NCBI GenBank assembly: GCA_045536135.1
Contig: JAZSNA010000008.1
Location: 1-51,730, forward strand
DNA from: JAZSNA01 sp045536135
Lineage (GTDB): Bacteria > Pseudomonadota > Alphaproteobacteria > CAAHEQ01 > UBA3637
Reading direction: 5' to 3'
DNA length: 51,730 nucleotides
Shown here: positions 16,341-24,394 of the stretch, in pieces
How positions within the stretch are numbered: the stretch's first letter is position 1
Layout: every line of letters begins with the position of its first letter
Translations under genes and position numbers: made by a program
Notes under the pieces: model-generated
Told to the model about the DNA's origin: nothing
Seen by the model: only the letters and a program-made list of their open reading frames with translations
The model's database searches: none

Positions 16341-19300
16341 ATGATTGCTGATGCATTTATTAAAAGACCTCGTTTAGCCATTGTTATTTCTTTAATTTTT
16401 TTAATTGCGGGTGCATTAACTTTAACTGTTATTCCGGTTGAACAATTCCCGAATATTACACCGCCACAAGTTTCGGTTTCGGCCGTTTATCCCGGAGCCA
16501 ATGCCGAAACCATTGAAAGTACAGTTGCACAACAAATAGAATCTGCAGTTAATGGCGTGGAAGATATGTTGTATATGTCTTCGACCAGTACAGATACCGG
16601 AACTTATCGCTTAAATGTGACATTCAAAGTCGGAACAGATCCGGATATTGCATCCGTCAATGTTCAAAACCGGATTAAACAAGTTGAATCTTCTTTGCCA
16701 CAGGAGGTTATTCGTCAAGGGATTAACACCCGTCCTCAAATGTCATCCATGTTGGCCGTAATCGGTTTTACCTCTAAAAACGCGGAATATGATGCATCTT
16801 ATTTAACAAATTATCTTTTAATCAATATTAAAGATGAAATTGCCCGAGTCGAGGGGGTTGGGGAAGTTCAGGTATTCAGTTCTTATGACTATGCAATGCG
16901 TGTTTGGGTCAGTAATGACAAACTCAAAAGTTTAAAATTATCCGTCAATGACTTAATTCAAGCCATTCAAAGCCAAAATATTCAAGCGGCCGTCGGACGA
17001 ATCGGTGCAATGCCGACCCCAAAGGATCAAGTCTTTCAAATGGCCTTAACCGCACAAGGTCGTCTCAATTCGGTTGAAGAATTTGAAAATATCGTTATTC
17101 GGGCCAATCAAGATGGTTCTTTCTTATTACTTAAAGATGTGGCTCGTGTCGAATTGGGTGCTTCCAGTGAAGATGTTTTTTCGGAATTAAACGGAAAACC
17201 TTCCGTCGCAATGGCGATCATGCAAACACCAGATTCAAACGCCATTAATGTTGCCAAAGGGGTTGAACGCAAGCTTGCCGAATTAAAACCCAGAATGCCG
17301 GCGAATATGGAATTTTCCTATTTAATGAATAATGCTGATTTCGTAAAAACATCTATTTTGGAAATTAAAGACACTTTAATTGTCAGCTTTTTCTTGGTCG
17401 TTTTTATCATTTATATTTTCTTGGGATCATGGAAGGCCACCATTATCCCGACAGCCTGTATTCCGGTGGCTCTTGTCGGGGCGTTCGCCGGCATGAGCAT
17501 TTTTGGAACGACATTAAATACCGTTTCTTTATTAGCCTTGGTTTTGGCTATCGGGGTGGTTGTTGATGATAGTATTGTCGTGGTGGAAGATGTGGAAGCC
17601 ATCATGTCTCAAAATCCCAATGGTAAACCGGCCGTATTGGTCAAAAAATCAATGGATCGGATTACATCAGCGATTATTGCCACAACTTTGGTTTTATTGG
17701 CGGTTTTTGTGCCGGTCGCTTTTGTACCGGGGATTACGGGGCGCCTTTATACTCAATTTTCAATTGCAATTTCTTGTGCGATGACAATATCAACAATTAA
17801 TGCGTTGACACTTTCGCCCGCTTTGGCAAAGATATTGATTCGTTCGAAACAAAAACATCTTAGACCGATTGAATGGTTTATGGGCATCGTTGATAAAGGA
17901 CGGGATATTTACGGGAATCTTGTTCAAAAGACTATTAATTTTTACTATATTACAACCCTTCTAATCTTTGCTATTTTTGCGTTTTGCGGTTGGCTATATA
18001 TTAAAACACCCACCGGTTTCTTGCCGGAGGAAGATCAAGGCGTTTTCTTGGTCGAAGTTCAATTACCGGCTGGTGCTTCTTTAAACAGAACCGAAGACGT
18101 GGTTAATGAAATTGAACAAAAGCTTCCGGAATTAGACGGAATTCGACAATATGTTGCAATTGTCGGATACGGTATGATGGCGGGCGGACAATCTTCAAAT
18201 AGTGCCTTCTTAATCATTAACTTAAAGGATTATGCCGAACGCACCGGAAACGAACTGGTTGTCGGAAATATCATTAAAAAATTTCAACAAGTGGTCGCTT
18301 CAATATCCAATGCCCGTGTTATTCCATTTAATGTGCCGGCTTTGATGGGGGCTTCTGTGGGTAGCGGATTTGAATACATTCTTCAAGCAACCGAAGGTCA
18401 GGATGCCGAAAAATTATCAGAGGAAGCCCAAAAATTAATTGACAAAGCCAATCAAAGTTCCGTTTTAACAAATGTTTGGACAACATATAGTACAGAATAT
18501 CCTCGGATTCAAGTTGAAATTGATCGTAAAAAAGCAGCCGCTTTAGATGTTCAAATTTCAGATATATTCTTAACCATGCAAACTATTTTGGGCGGTTATT
18601 ATGTCAATGACTTTAATAAATACGGACGAACATGGGAAGTTAAAATGCAAGGTGATATAAATGATCGTTCAACTTTTAATGAGATTTATAAGATGAATAT
18701 CAAAAATCGAAAAGGTGAAATGGTCCCCTTACAATCCGTTGTGACATTAAAACAAACAATCGGTCCGAACTCCGTTCAACGATATAATAACTATCGTTCC
18801 ATTAAAATTACAGGGCAAGCCAAACCCGGATATTCTTCCGGACAAGCCGTTGCAGAAATGGAACGTTTATCATTGGATTTACCGGCCGGATATAAGTATG
18901 AATGGACCGGTACAACCGCTCAAGAAAAAGAAGCCGGTAATACCGTTATGATTGTTTTGGGAATGGCCATTTTATTTGCCTATCTGTTTTTGGTTGGATT
19001 ATATGAAAGTTGGTCCCTACCCATTTCGGTTATGTTATCTGTGATTGTTGGATTGGCCGGCGCTCTATTAATGGTATGGTGGATGTCCGGTAATTTAGCT
19101 TATCCGATTTCAAATGACTTATATGCACAAATTGGTATCGTTGTGTTAATCGGTTTAGCCGCCAAAAATGCTATTTTAATGGTTGAATTTGCCCGAGATC
19201 GTCATGAAAAATTCGGTGATGACATTAAAACCGCAGCGGTTACGGCAGCTCGTCTTCGTTTTCGGGCTATTATGATGACCGCCATTTCATCTTTGGCCGG

Positions 19301-19484
19301 CTTTATGCCGTTATTAATTGCAACCGGTGCTGGTGCCCTTTCCAGACGAGCCATCGGTTCTGCAATCTTTGGCGGGCTGGCATTTGCATCTTTCCTGGGT
19401 ATCTTCTTTATTCCGGCACTTTATGTCACATTCCAAACATTGGCCGAAAAAATATCCGGTGTCAAAGAATCCGATGATATTTGA
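16341..19484 (+). CDS. RND efflux transporter, HAE1/AcrB type
   Basis: 1047 aa, the full family length. It is a proton-driven exporter of hydrophobic compounds in the inner membrane. TM1 begins at IVISLIFLIAGALTL. The proton-relay Asp pair in TM4 is visible in VVDDSIVVVED (about residues 410-420), and the TM10 Lys in LIGLAAKNAILMVEF (about 935-950). The FLPEEDQG turn after TM7 and the two large periplasmic loops are intact. It starts right after the adaptor stop. The likely substrates cannot be read from the sequence. Confidence 0.94.
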   Translation: MIADAFIKRPRLAIVISLIFLIAGALTLTVIPVEQFPNITPPQVSVSAVYPGANAETIESTVAQQIESAVNGVEDMLYMSSTSTDTGTYRLNVTFKVGTDPDIASVNVQNRIKQVESSLPQEVIRQGINTRPQMSSMLAVIGFTSKNAEYDASYLTNYLLINIKDEIARVEGVGEVQVFSSYDYAMRVWVSNDKLKSLKLSVNDLIQAIQSQNIQAAVGRIGAMPTPKDQVFQMALTAQGRLNSVEEFENIVIRANQDGSFLLLKDVARVELGASSEDVFSELNGKPSVAMAIMQTPDSNAINVAKGVERKLAELKPRMPANMEFSYLMNNADFVKTSILEIKDTLIVSFFLVVFIIYIFLGSWKATIIPTACIPVALVGAFAGMSIFGTTLNTVSLLALVLAIGVVVDDSIVVVEDVEAIMSQNPNGKPAVLVKKSMDRITSAIIATTLVLLAVFVPVAFVPGITGRLYTQFSIAISCAMTISTINALTLSPALAKILIRSKQKHLRPIEWFMGIVDKGRDIYGNLVQKTINFYYITTLLIFAIFAFCGWLYIKTPTGFLPEEDQGVFLVEVQLPAGASLNRTEDVVNEIEQKLPELDGIRQYVAIVGYGMMAGGQSSNSAFLIINLKDYAERTGNELVVGNIIKKFQQVVASISNARVIPFNVPALMGASVGSGFEYILQATEGQDAEKLSEEAQKLIDKANQSSVLTNVWTTYSTEYPRIQVEIDRKKAAALDVQISDIFLTMQTILGGYYVNDFNKYGRTWEVKMQGDINDRSTFNEIYKMNIKNRKGEMVPLQSVVTLKQTIGPNSVQRYNNYRSIKITGQAKPGYSSGQAVAEMERLSLDLPAGYKYEWTGTTAQEKEAGNTVMIVLGMAILFAYLFLVGLYESWSLPISVMLSVIVGLAGALLMVWWMSGNLAYPISNDLYAQIGIVVLIGLAAKNAILMVEFARDRHEKFGDDIKTAAVTAARLRFRAIMMTAISSLAGFMPLLIATGAGALSRRAIGSAIFGGLAFASFLGIFFIPALYVTFQTLAEKISGVKESDDI

Positions 19485-19509
19485 CAATTATTACTGTTTG
19501 TGGTAATAT
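19481..19509 (+). promoter_or_regulatory. promoter of the acetyltransferase-dipeptidase pair
   Basis: TTGACA (19481-19486) overlaps the stop codon of the efflux pump, and TAATAT (19504-19509) follows after 17 bp. The consensus match is near perfect. Confidence 0.65.
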
Positions 19510-19536
19510 CCCATCTTATTATTTTGGGAGGGTAAA

Positions 19537-20139
19537 ATGGATTTACCTATTAAAACACCACATCTGTTATTGGATGATTTCAAGTTAGATGACCGACAAG
19601 ATTTATTGGAAATTGCTATGGCAATGAAGCTTAAAGCCCAACAATGCCCAGGTTATTTCCCTTATTATGCTTTTGCAGATGAGAATAAAAATATCGGAAT
19701 TCAAGTTGCTGATTTTTTAATTAAGACTTTTCGAGAACAAAAAAATCCTAATCGTTCATCTTTTCATTTAGGTGTATATACAAAATCTAAAAAACTTATC
19801 GGTGGAATTGCTGTTGATATGAAACCTATTTGGGCGAATGGAAAAGAAATGTATGGGGATATCGGATATTTTATTCATCCGAATTTTGGTGGAAAAGGTT
19901 TAGCCAGTGAAGCTGTTATCGGTTTACTGTTTAAATATTTTCAAAAATTTGATTCTTTGGATTTAACCGTACATCCGGAAAATCATTTTTCGTTGAATCT
20001 TGTCAAAAAAATCGGTGGAAAAAATATCGGACAAATTGAAAAATCCACATATAAAAATGAACCTCGACTTCTTATCAAAATAGACCGAAGTGATTTTGTT
20101 AAAAAAGCCTATAACATTAATCAAAAAATTATCGGATAA
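19537..20139 (+). CDS. GNAT-family N-acetyltransferase
   Basis: 200 aa of the RimJ/RimL-like GNAT type, transferring acetyl from acetyl-CoA to an amine. The substrate is unknown. The acetyl-CoA loop appears as GYFIHPNFGGKGLASEAV (about residues 109-126), followed by the typical LTVHPENHFSLNLVKKIGGK (beta5-alpha4, about 145-165). A GGGAGGG ribosome site precedes the start. It ends 3 bp before the VanX-like gene, so the two are one transcript, and a joint role in peptidoglycan precursor or antibiotic modification is conceivable but unproven. Confidence 0.8.
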   Translation: MDLPIKTPHLLLDDFKLDDRQDLLEIAMAMKLKAQQCPGYFPYYAFADENKNIGIQVADFLIKTFREQKNPNRSSFHLGVYTKSKKLIGGIAVDMKPIWANGKEMYGDIGYFIHPNFGGKGLASEAVIGLLFKYFQKFDSLDLTVHPENHFSLNLVKKIGGKNIGQIEKSTYKNEPRLLIKIDRSDFVKKAYNINQKIIG

Positions 20140-20142
20140 AAA

Positions 20143-20772
20143 ATGTTTGATGATACAAAGTTAAAAGAACCATCGTTTATATTTGAAATCGAGAATCCGC
20201 CTCGATTAACTTTAATTGACGGACGAAATCATATTTATTTTAATTCAAAATTCACATCAGATAATCGCACTCGAACATATATCTTTCAGATGTTAATACA
20301 GGCTCAAAAATTTTTACCGAGCGGATATTATTTTATCCTTTATGAAGGTATTCGTTCTTTATCGGATCAGATTAAACTTTGGAATGAAATTATTAAACAG
20401 AAAAAAAATGAATTTCCAGACTTGGATATCAACAGTGAAGAATTTTTATCTATTTGTAATGAATTTGTTGCAAATCCGTATCGGCAAGGTTCCGGACATC
20501 AAAGTGGAGGCAGTATTGATGTTTCTTTAGTTAATGAAAATGGGATTGAATATGATATGGGTGGGGCGGTTCGCGGTTTTAATTGCCATCCTTCTATGGA
20601 AGATTTAAATATATCCGCCGAAGCGATGAAAAACAGAAAAATTTTAAAAACAGCATTGGAAAGTGTCGGTTTCATCAATTATCCACCGGAATGGTGGCAT
20701 TATTCTTTCGGAGATCGCCTATGGGCTCGTTTAACTCAATCTCCAATTGCTTTTTTTGATAAAATAAAATAA
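20143..20772 (+). CDS. D-alanyl-D-alanine dipeptidase, VanX/DdpX-like (peptidase M15D)
   Basis: 209 aa. The zinc site of M15 peptidases is visible: GHQSGGSIDV supplies His and Asp (HxxGxxxD, about residues 122-130), and EWWHYSFGDRLWA supplies the catalytic Glu and third His (about 184-196). LYEGIRSLSDQIKLW matches the Arg-containing substrate loop. No signal peptide is seen, so it should act in the cytoplasm on D-Ala-D-Ala, as VanX and DdpX do, probably for D-Ala recycling. There are no vanH/vanA genes nearby, so vancomycin resistance is not implied. A ribosome site is weak, consistent with coupling to the upstream gene. Confidence 0.82.
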   Translation: MFDDTKLKEPSFIFEIENPPRLTLIDGRNHIYFNSKFTSDNRTRTYIFQMLIQAQKFLPSGYYFILYEGIRSLSDQIKLWNEIIKQKKNEFPDLDINSEEFLSICNEFVANPYRQGSGHQSGGSIDVSLVNENGIEYDMGGAVRGFNCHPSMEDLNISAEAMKNRKILKTALESVGFINYPPEWWHYSFGDRLWARLTQSPIAFFDKIK

Positions 20773-20777
20773 AAGAC

Positions 20778-20806
20778 TTGAAAAAATATTAAAAATCAGT
20801 TATAGT
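20778..20806 (+). promoter_or_regulatory. promoter of the DUF4167 gene
   Basis: TTGAAA (20778-20783) and TATAGT (20801-20806) are 17 bp apart, preceded by GAC as in the recurring ACTTG pattern. The leader of about 70 nt contains a small inverted repeat AGTTCT/AGAACT at 20837-20855. Confidence 0.6.
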
Positions 20807-20878
20807 GTCTTTGTTAACATGATATGGTTCATGTTCAGTTCTTAAATATAGAACTTTAAAGAAAGAAAAATCAAGAAA

Positions 20879-21271
20879 ATGAAACAAAACAGAAATCGTT
20901 CTAACGGTCGCCGTTATGGGTCCAATCATAAATCTTTTTTCATTACCAAAAATACACCTTTTGACAGTTCTTCTCCTTTCGGGCGAATGAAAGGAACATC
21001 CAGTCAATTGGTCGAAAAGTATCAATCCTTGGCCAAAGATGCCAAAAGCAATAATGATATGGTTTTATATCAAACTTATTTACAATATGCAGATCATTAC
21101 GGTCGGATGTATGTTTTGGCTTGTCAAAATGAAAAACCAAAACGTCAACAACAACCGTCAACAAATGAAGAAATCGTCAATACAACTCCTGCCTCAGAAG
21201 AGGCAGCTTTGGAAATCGATATTCCGTCAATTGAAATTCCGGAAATAATTTCAATTGACGACGAAGAATAA
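20879..21271 (+). CDS. DUF4167-type protein, possible RNA-binding protein
   Basis: 130 aa. The N-terminal 85 residues match the pattern I know for DUF4167: a basic Arg/Asn-rich start (RNRSNGRRYG), then FDSSSPFGRMKGTSSQLVEK, YQSLAKDAKSNNDMV and YLQYADHYGRMY. That family is typical of Alphaproteobacteria and its function is not established. The C-terminal 40 residues are low-complexity and acidic. In alphaproteobacterial genomes it is often near prfA/prmC, which are not seen here. It is a useful marker for the lineage of this window. Confidence 0.8.
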   Translation: MKQNRNRSNGRRYGSNHKSFFITKNTPFDSSSPFGRMKGTSSQLVEKYQSLAKDAKSNNDMVLYQTYLQYADHYGRMYVLACQNEKPKRQQQPSTNEEIVNTTPASEEAALEIDIPSIEIPEIISIDDEE

Positions 21272-21281
21272 AGATATTATT

Positions 21282-21316
21282 AACCTCTTTGATTTAAAAT
21301 CGATTCGAAAGAGGTT
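21282..21316 (+). promoter_or_regulatory. inverted repeat sequestering the ribosome site of the following gene
   Basis: AACCTCTTT (21282-21290) pairs perfectly with AAAGAGGTT (21308-21316) across a 17-nt loop. The right arm contains the AAGAGG ribosome site of the gene starting at 21320. There is no T-run, so a terminator is less likely than a translational switch. Confidence 0.45.
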
Positions 21317-21319
21317 TAA

Positions 21320-21934
21320 ATGGATATTAATTATTCCAATAATGTTAATCCAGAAGCTCGGCTCATACCGAGACGGTTGTCTTTGTCGGATTTAATATCA
21401 TCCAATCAAATCATCATAATTCCAAGTGGGTTTTATCCGGAAAAATTAACTCATCAAATAATTTCAACTCAGATTTGTCAAAAATTACCTCATACACTTC
21501 AAAAAACTTTTTATAATCAAGGCGACCTTGTTATTTTAAGTATCACCAATATATCGGAAGTTTTAAGTTTTTACTTTAAAAATCAAAATTTTTCACCAAA
21601 AGATACATTAACGGATTTTGAAAAAAATTTATCAAATAAATTTCTATCCGGTATTGCGGATAAATTGGGTTTTACACCATCGTCCGTTCCACTGAAATCC
21701 GAACGCTTAATTACAAGTGAATTTATTTATCACAATGTTCATGTTTTCTTATCAAAAGAAGCACCTCCTCAAATTTCATGGAAGGATGATTGGGAAAAAG
21801 TCATTCAACGAATCCCGATTAAGATTCATTCTTCAATCGGTCAATCTTCTTTTAAAATCAAAGATATTTTATCGTGGGCAATCGGAGATGTTATAAAAAT
21901 AGATATTCAATCTGATGAAAGGTTAAAATCATGA
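21320..21934 (+). CDS. hypothetical protein with possible SpoA-like (FliM/FliN/YscQ) C-terminus
   Basis: 204 aa, no signal peptide. The last 35 residues (IPIKIHSSIGQSSFKIKDIL, then WAIGDVIKID) follow the SpoA pattern of FliM/FliN/YscQ proteins: a polar strand, a Gly, a hydrophobic helix and GDVI.L. The N-terminal 160 residues could be a reduced FliM middle domain, but no clear motif is seen. The downstream partner is a small membrane coiled-coil protein in an ATGA overlap, an order reminiscent of alphaproteobacterial fliM neighbourhoods. No other flagellar gene is present in the window, so this is a tentative call. Confidence 0.4.
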   Translation: MDINYSNNVNPEARLIPRRLSLSDLISSNQIIIIPSGFYPEKLTHQIISTQICQKLPHTLQKTFYNQGDLVILSITNISEVLSFYFKNQNFSPKDTLTDFEKNLSNKFLSGIADKLGFTPSSVPLKSERLITSEFIYHNVHVFLSKEAPPQISWKDDWEKVIQRIPIKIHSSIGQSSFKIKDILSWAIGDVIKIDIQSDERLKS

Positions 21935-22290
21935 CAACAGCATTTAACATCATTATTATTGTTTTATTAGTTTATGCCATCGGGTATGCTTTGGTCATCA
22001 ACTATCGATTAAATCTTTTTGAAAAGAATAAACAAGATATTATTCGGCGAATTGCGGATTTTAATCAACAAATTTTATCGGAACAAAAGGCTTTTTATCA
22101 GATGAATCTTGAATATAAAAAAATGATGGACGATTTAAATAATTTAATAAAAAAAGCTTCAATTATCCGTTCGGATTTATCTCAAATTACACCGGCAAAT
22201 TCAAAAGTTGAAGAAAAAAATATCGAACCGACAGAGATGGCAGACTTATCCGAAGTTGAAAAAGAACTTTTAAAAAAAATTAACGCCTAA
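21931..22290 (+). CDS. small single-span membrane protein with coiled coil
   Basis: 119 aa. One N-terminal span (residues 5-25, FNIIIIVLLVYAIGYALVI) is followed by a coiled coil of about 60 residues (NLFEKNKQDIIRRIADFNQQ onward) and an acidic tail. It resembles the small alphaproteobacterial membrane proteins found next to fliM (DUF6468-like), but this is from memory of layout and not from alignment. It overlaps its upstream neighbour by 4 bp and converges with rnr, overlapping its 3' end by 11 bp. Confidence 0.5.
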   Translation: MTTAFNIIIIVLLVYAIGYALVINYRLNLFEKNKQDIIRRIADFNQQILSEQKAFYQMNLEYKKMMDDLNNLIKKASIIRSDLSQITPANSKVEEKNIEPTEMADLSEVEKELLKKINA

Positions 22291-24394
22291 ATCGAGAAAA
22301 AAATCTTTTTTTTCGTTCACAATCGATAATCGAAAAAATCAATCCGCCCGTTAACGGGACGCATTCCTTTAAAATACAATCCAACATTTGTCCGATATAA
22401 AAAGTCTTTTTATTTTCTTTACAAAATAATATCTGTTTGTTTTCAAGATATTCAAAATAACCATCCAAAGATGAAATCGGGATTAACCCATCCGCCATAA
22501 AATCATCCAATCGAACAAAAAGACCGAATGATGAAACTGACGAAACTCGAACACGGAATTTTTCACCGATACGGTCTGCTAAAAATCCGGCAACATATCG
22601 ATCAATCGCCTCCATTTCCGCTTGATCTGATTCTCTTTCCGTTGCGGAAATATGGGTGGCGATTTTTTCATAAGTGCTTATCGGACTTTCCATCATGGGT
22701 AATCCGCCATCGCCCAAATTCAATGCCGTTATCAAAGCCCGATGTATCAAAATATCGGAATACCGACGAATAGGGGAAGTAAAGTGTGCATAATCGGTCA
22801 AAGCTAAACCATAATGCCCAACATTTGTCGGACTATATTCTGCTTTTGATTGTGTCCGTAAAATCATTTCCTGCATCGATATATTATTATTTTGATGAAG
22901 TATTAAATTAAATTCTTTCGGTGACGGTTGACCAGATAAGCGGTAAGGCGTTTTATTTTCCATTAAATAATTTTTAAAGTTATTCAGTTTATCTTCCGAC
23001 GGTCGTTCATGTACACGATACATCACCGGCATTTGCTTTTCTTGTAAAATCTTGGCTGATGCAACATTAGCCAAGATCATCATTTCTTCAATTAATTTAT
23101 AACTTTCATATTGGGGACGAAGATGAATATCCTTTACCCGACCGCCAGAAGTTAATACAACCTGCATTTCAGGCATATTAATTTCCAAAACATTTCGGTT
23201 TTGACGTGCCTTTAACAAAGACAAATAAGCTCCTTGCAAATGATTTATTCGTACATCCGTTTCTTGATTCTTTTGAATATAGTCTTCTACAAAAGTATAT
23301 GTAAAACGTCCGGTTGATTTAATCATCGCCCGATAAAATAAATATGTTTTTAAATTACCGTTTTGATCGATTGTCATGTCCGCAACAATCGCTCCACGTT
23401 TTTTATTCGGTTGAAGCGAACAAAGTTCATTTGATAATCTTTCCGGAAGCATTGGAACAACCCGATCCGGAAAATATGTTGAGTTTCCGCGTTTAAAAGC
23501 TTCCTTATCCAAGGCCGAATTCGGACGGACATAATAGGCGACATCTGCAATCCCAACCATAATATGCCACCCATTTTCAATCGGTTCGGCAAAAACAGCA
23601 TCATCAAAGTCCTTGGCATCTTCCCCGTCAATTGTTATAAATGGAATATGGGTCAAATCTTTTCGATCTTTCATCGTCGGATTTTTAGCATCTTGCGCTT
23701 CTTGTAAAACACTTTCCGGAAACTCAAACGGAAGCATATGTGCCGACATTGAAATTATTGTTGCGGAAAAAGCATCCTTCGCTGATGCAATTTTTCGAAT
23801 AAAATGAGCCATCGGCTTTCGAGTTGATAAAGTTGGAACATCCACCAAGATAATATCTTCGTTTTCCAAATCTGTCGGGAAAGATGAATCAGTCCATAAA
23901 ACCGTCTTATCCCGCCGATTGACTGATACGATTCGACCGTCATAATAAACACCGACAAACTGATTCATTCCACCGGATATACGACGTAAAGGCAAACCTT
24001 GATATACTTTAGATGAAATCTGGCTCAATCGACACAGAATAATATCCCCTACCCCTAAAACCGGTTTAATTTTCGGATTATCCTCAATTAAAATTTGCGG
24101 TGATAATTCCGTATCCCATTTAATCGGACGACCGATTAAATCGCCATTGGTATCCGTTCCGGTGATGTGAACAACACATCGATCCAAACTATTTTCCAAT
24201 CGACCCAAAGAATGACCGTGTTTTGTAGCCAATCCTTTAACCTCAATTTCCTTTAAAAGATTTTTCAAATATCGACGATTATCACCCTTTATTTTGAATT
24301 GTCGAGCAATTGTCCTTTTTGATATCGGCTTTTCCTGATTGTTGATATAATCAAGAATATCCTGCATCGAAGGCAATGTACTTTTTTTATTCAT
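22280..24394 (-). CDS. rnr: ribonuclease R
   Basis: About 704 aa, a processive 3'-5' exoribonuclease of the RNB family. Domain order is an N-terminal winged helix (about residues 10-55), cold-shock domains, the RNB catalytic domain with the acidic cluster ITIDGEDAKDFDDAVF (about 250-265), and a C-terminal S1 domain (FRVRVSSVSSFGLFVRLDDF). ATG at 24394 is preferred; a TTG two codons upstream is in frame. The ATG lies within the end of the ppiD-like gene (ATGAATAA overlap), so the two are translationally coupled. Confidence 0.95.
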   Translation of the reverse strand: MNKKSTLPSMQDILDYINNQEKPISKRTIARQFKIKGDNRRYLKNLLKEIEVKGLATKHGHSLGRLENSLDRCVVHITGTDTNGDLIGRPIKWDTELSPQILIEDNPKIKPVLGVGDIILCRLSQISSKVYQGLPLRRISGGMNQFVGVYYDGRIVSVNRRDKTVLWTDSSFPTDLENEDIILVDVPTLSTRKPMAHFIRKIASAKDAFSATIISMSAHMLPFEFPESVLQEAQDAKNPTMKDRKDLTHIPFITIDGEDAKDFDDAVFAEPIENGWHIMVGIADVAYYVRPNSALDKEAFKRGNSTYFPDRVVPMLPERLSNELCSLQPNKKRGAIVADMTIDQNGNLKTYLFYRAMIKSTGRFTYTFVEDYIQKNQETDVRINHLQGAYLSLLKARQNRNVLEINMPEMQVVLTSGGRVKDIHLRPQYESYKLIEEMMILANVASAKILQEKQMPVMYRVHERPSEDKLNNFKNYLMENKTPYRLSGQPSPKEFNLILHQNNNISMQEMILRTQSKAEYSPTNVGHYGLALTDYAHFTSPIRRYSDILIHRALITALNLGDGGLPMMESPISTYEKIATHISATERESDQAEMEAIDRYVAGFLADRIGEKFRVRVSSVSSFGLFVRLDDFMADGLIPISSLDGYFEYLENKQILFCKENKKTFYIGQMLDCILKECVPLTGGLIFSIIDCERKKRFFSRFRR

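Noticed and set aside
20143..20772. Vancomycin-resistance cluster
   Set aside because: Only a VanX-like gene is present, with no vanH, vanA/B or VanRS; D-Ala recycling is more likely.
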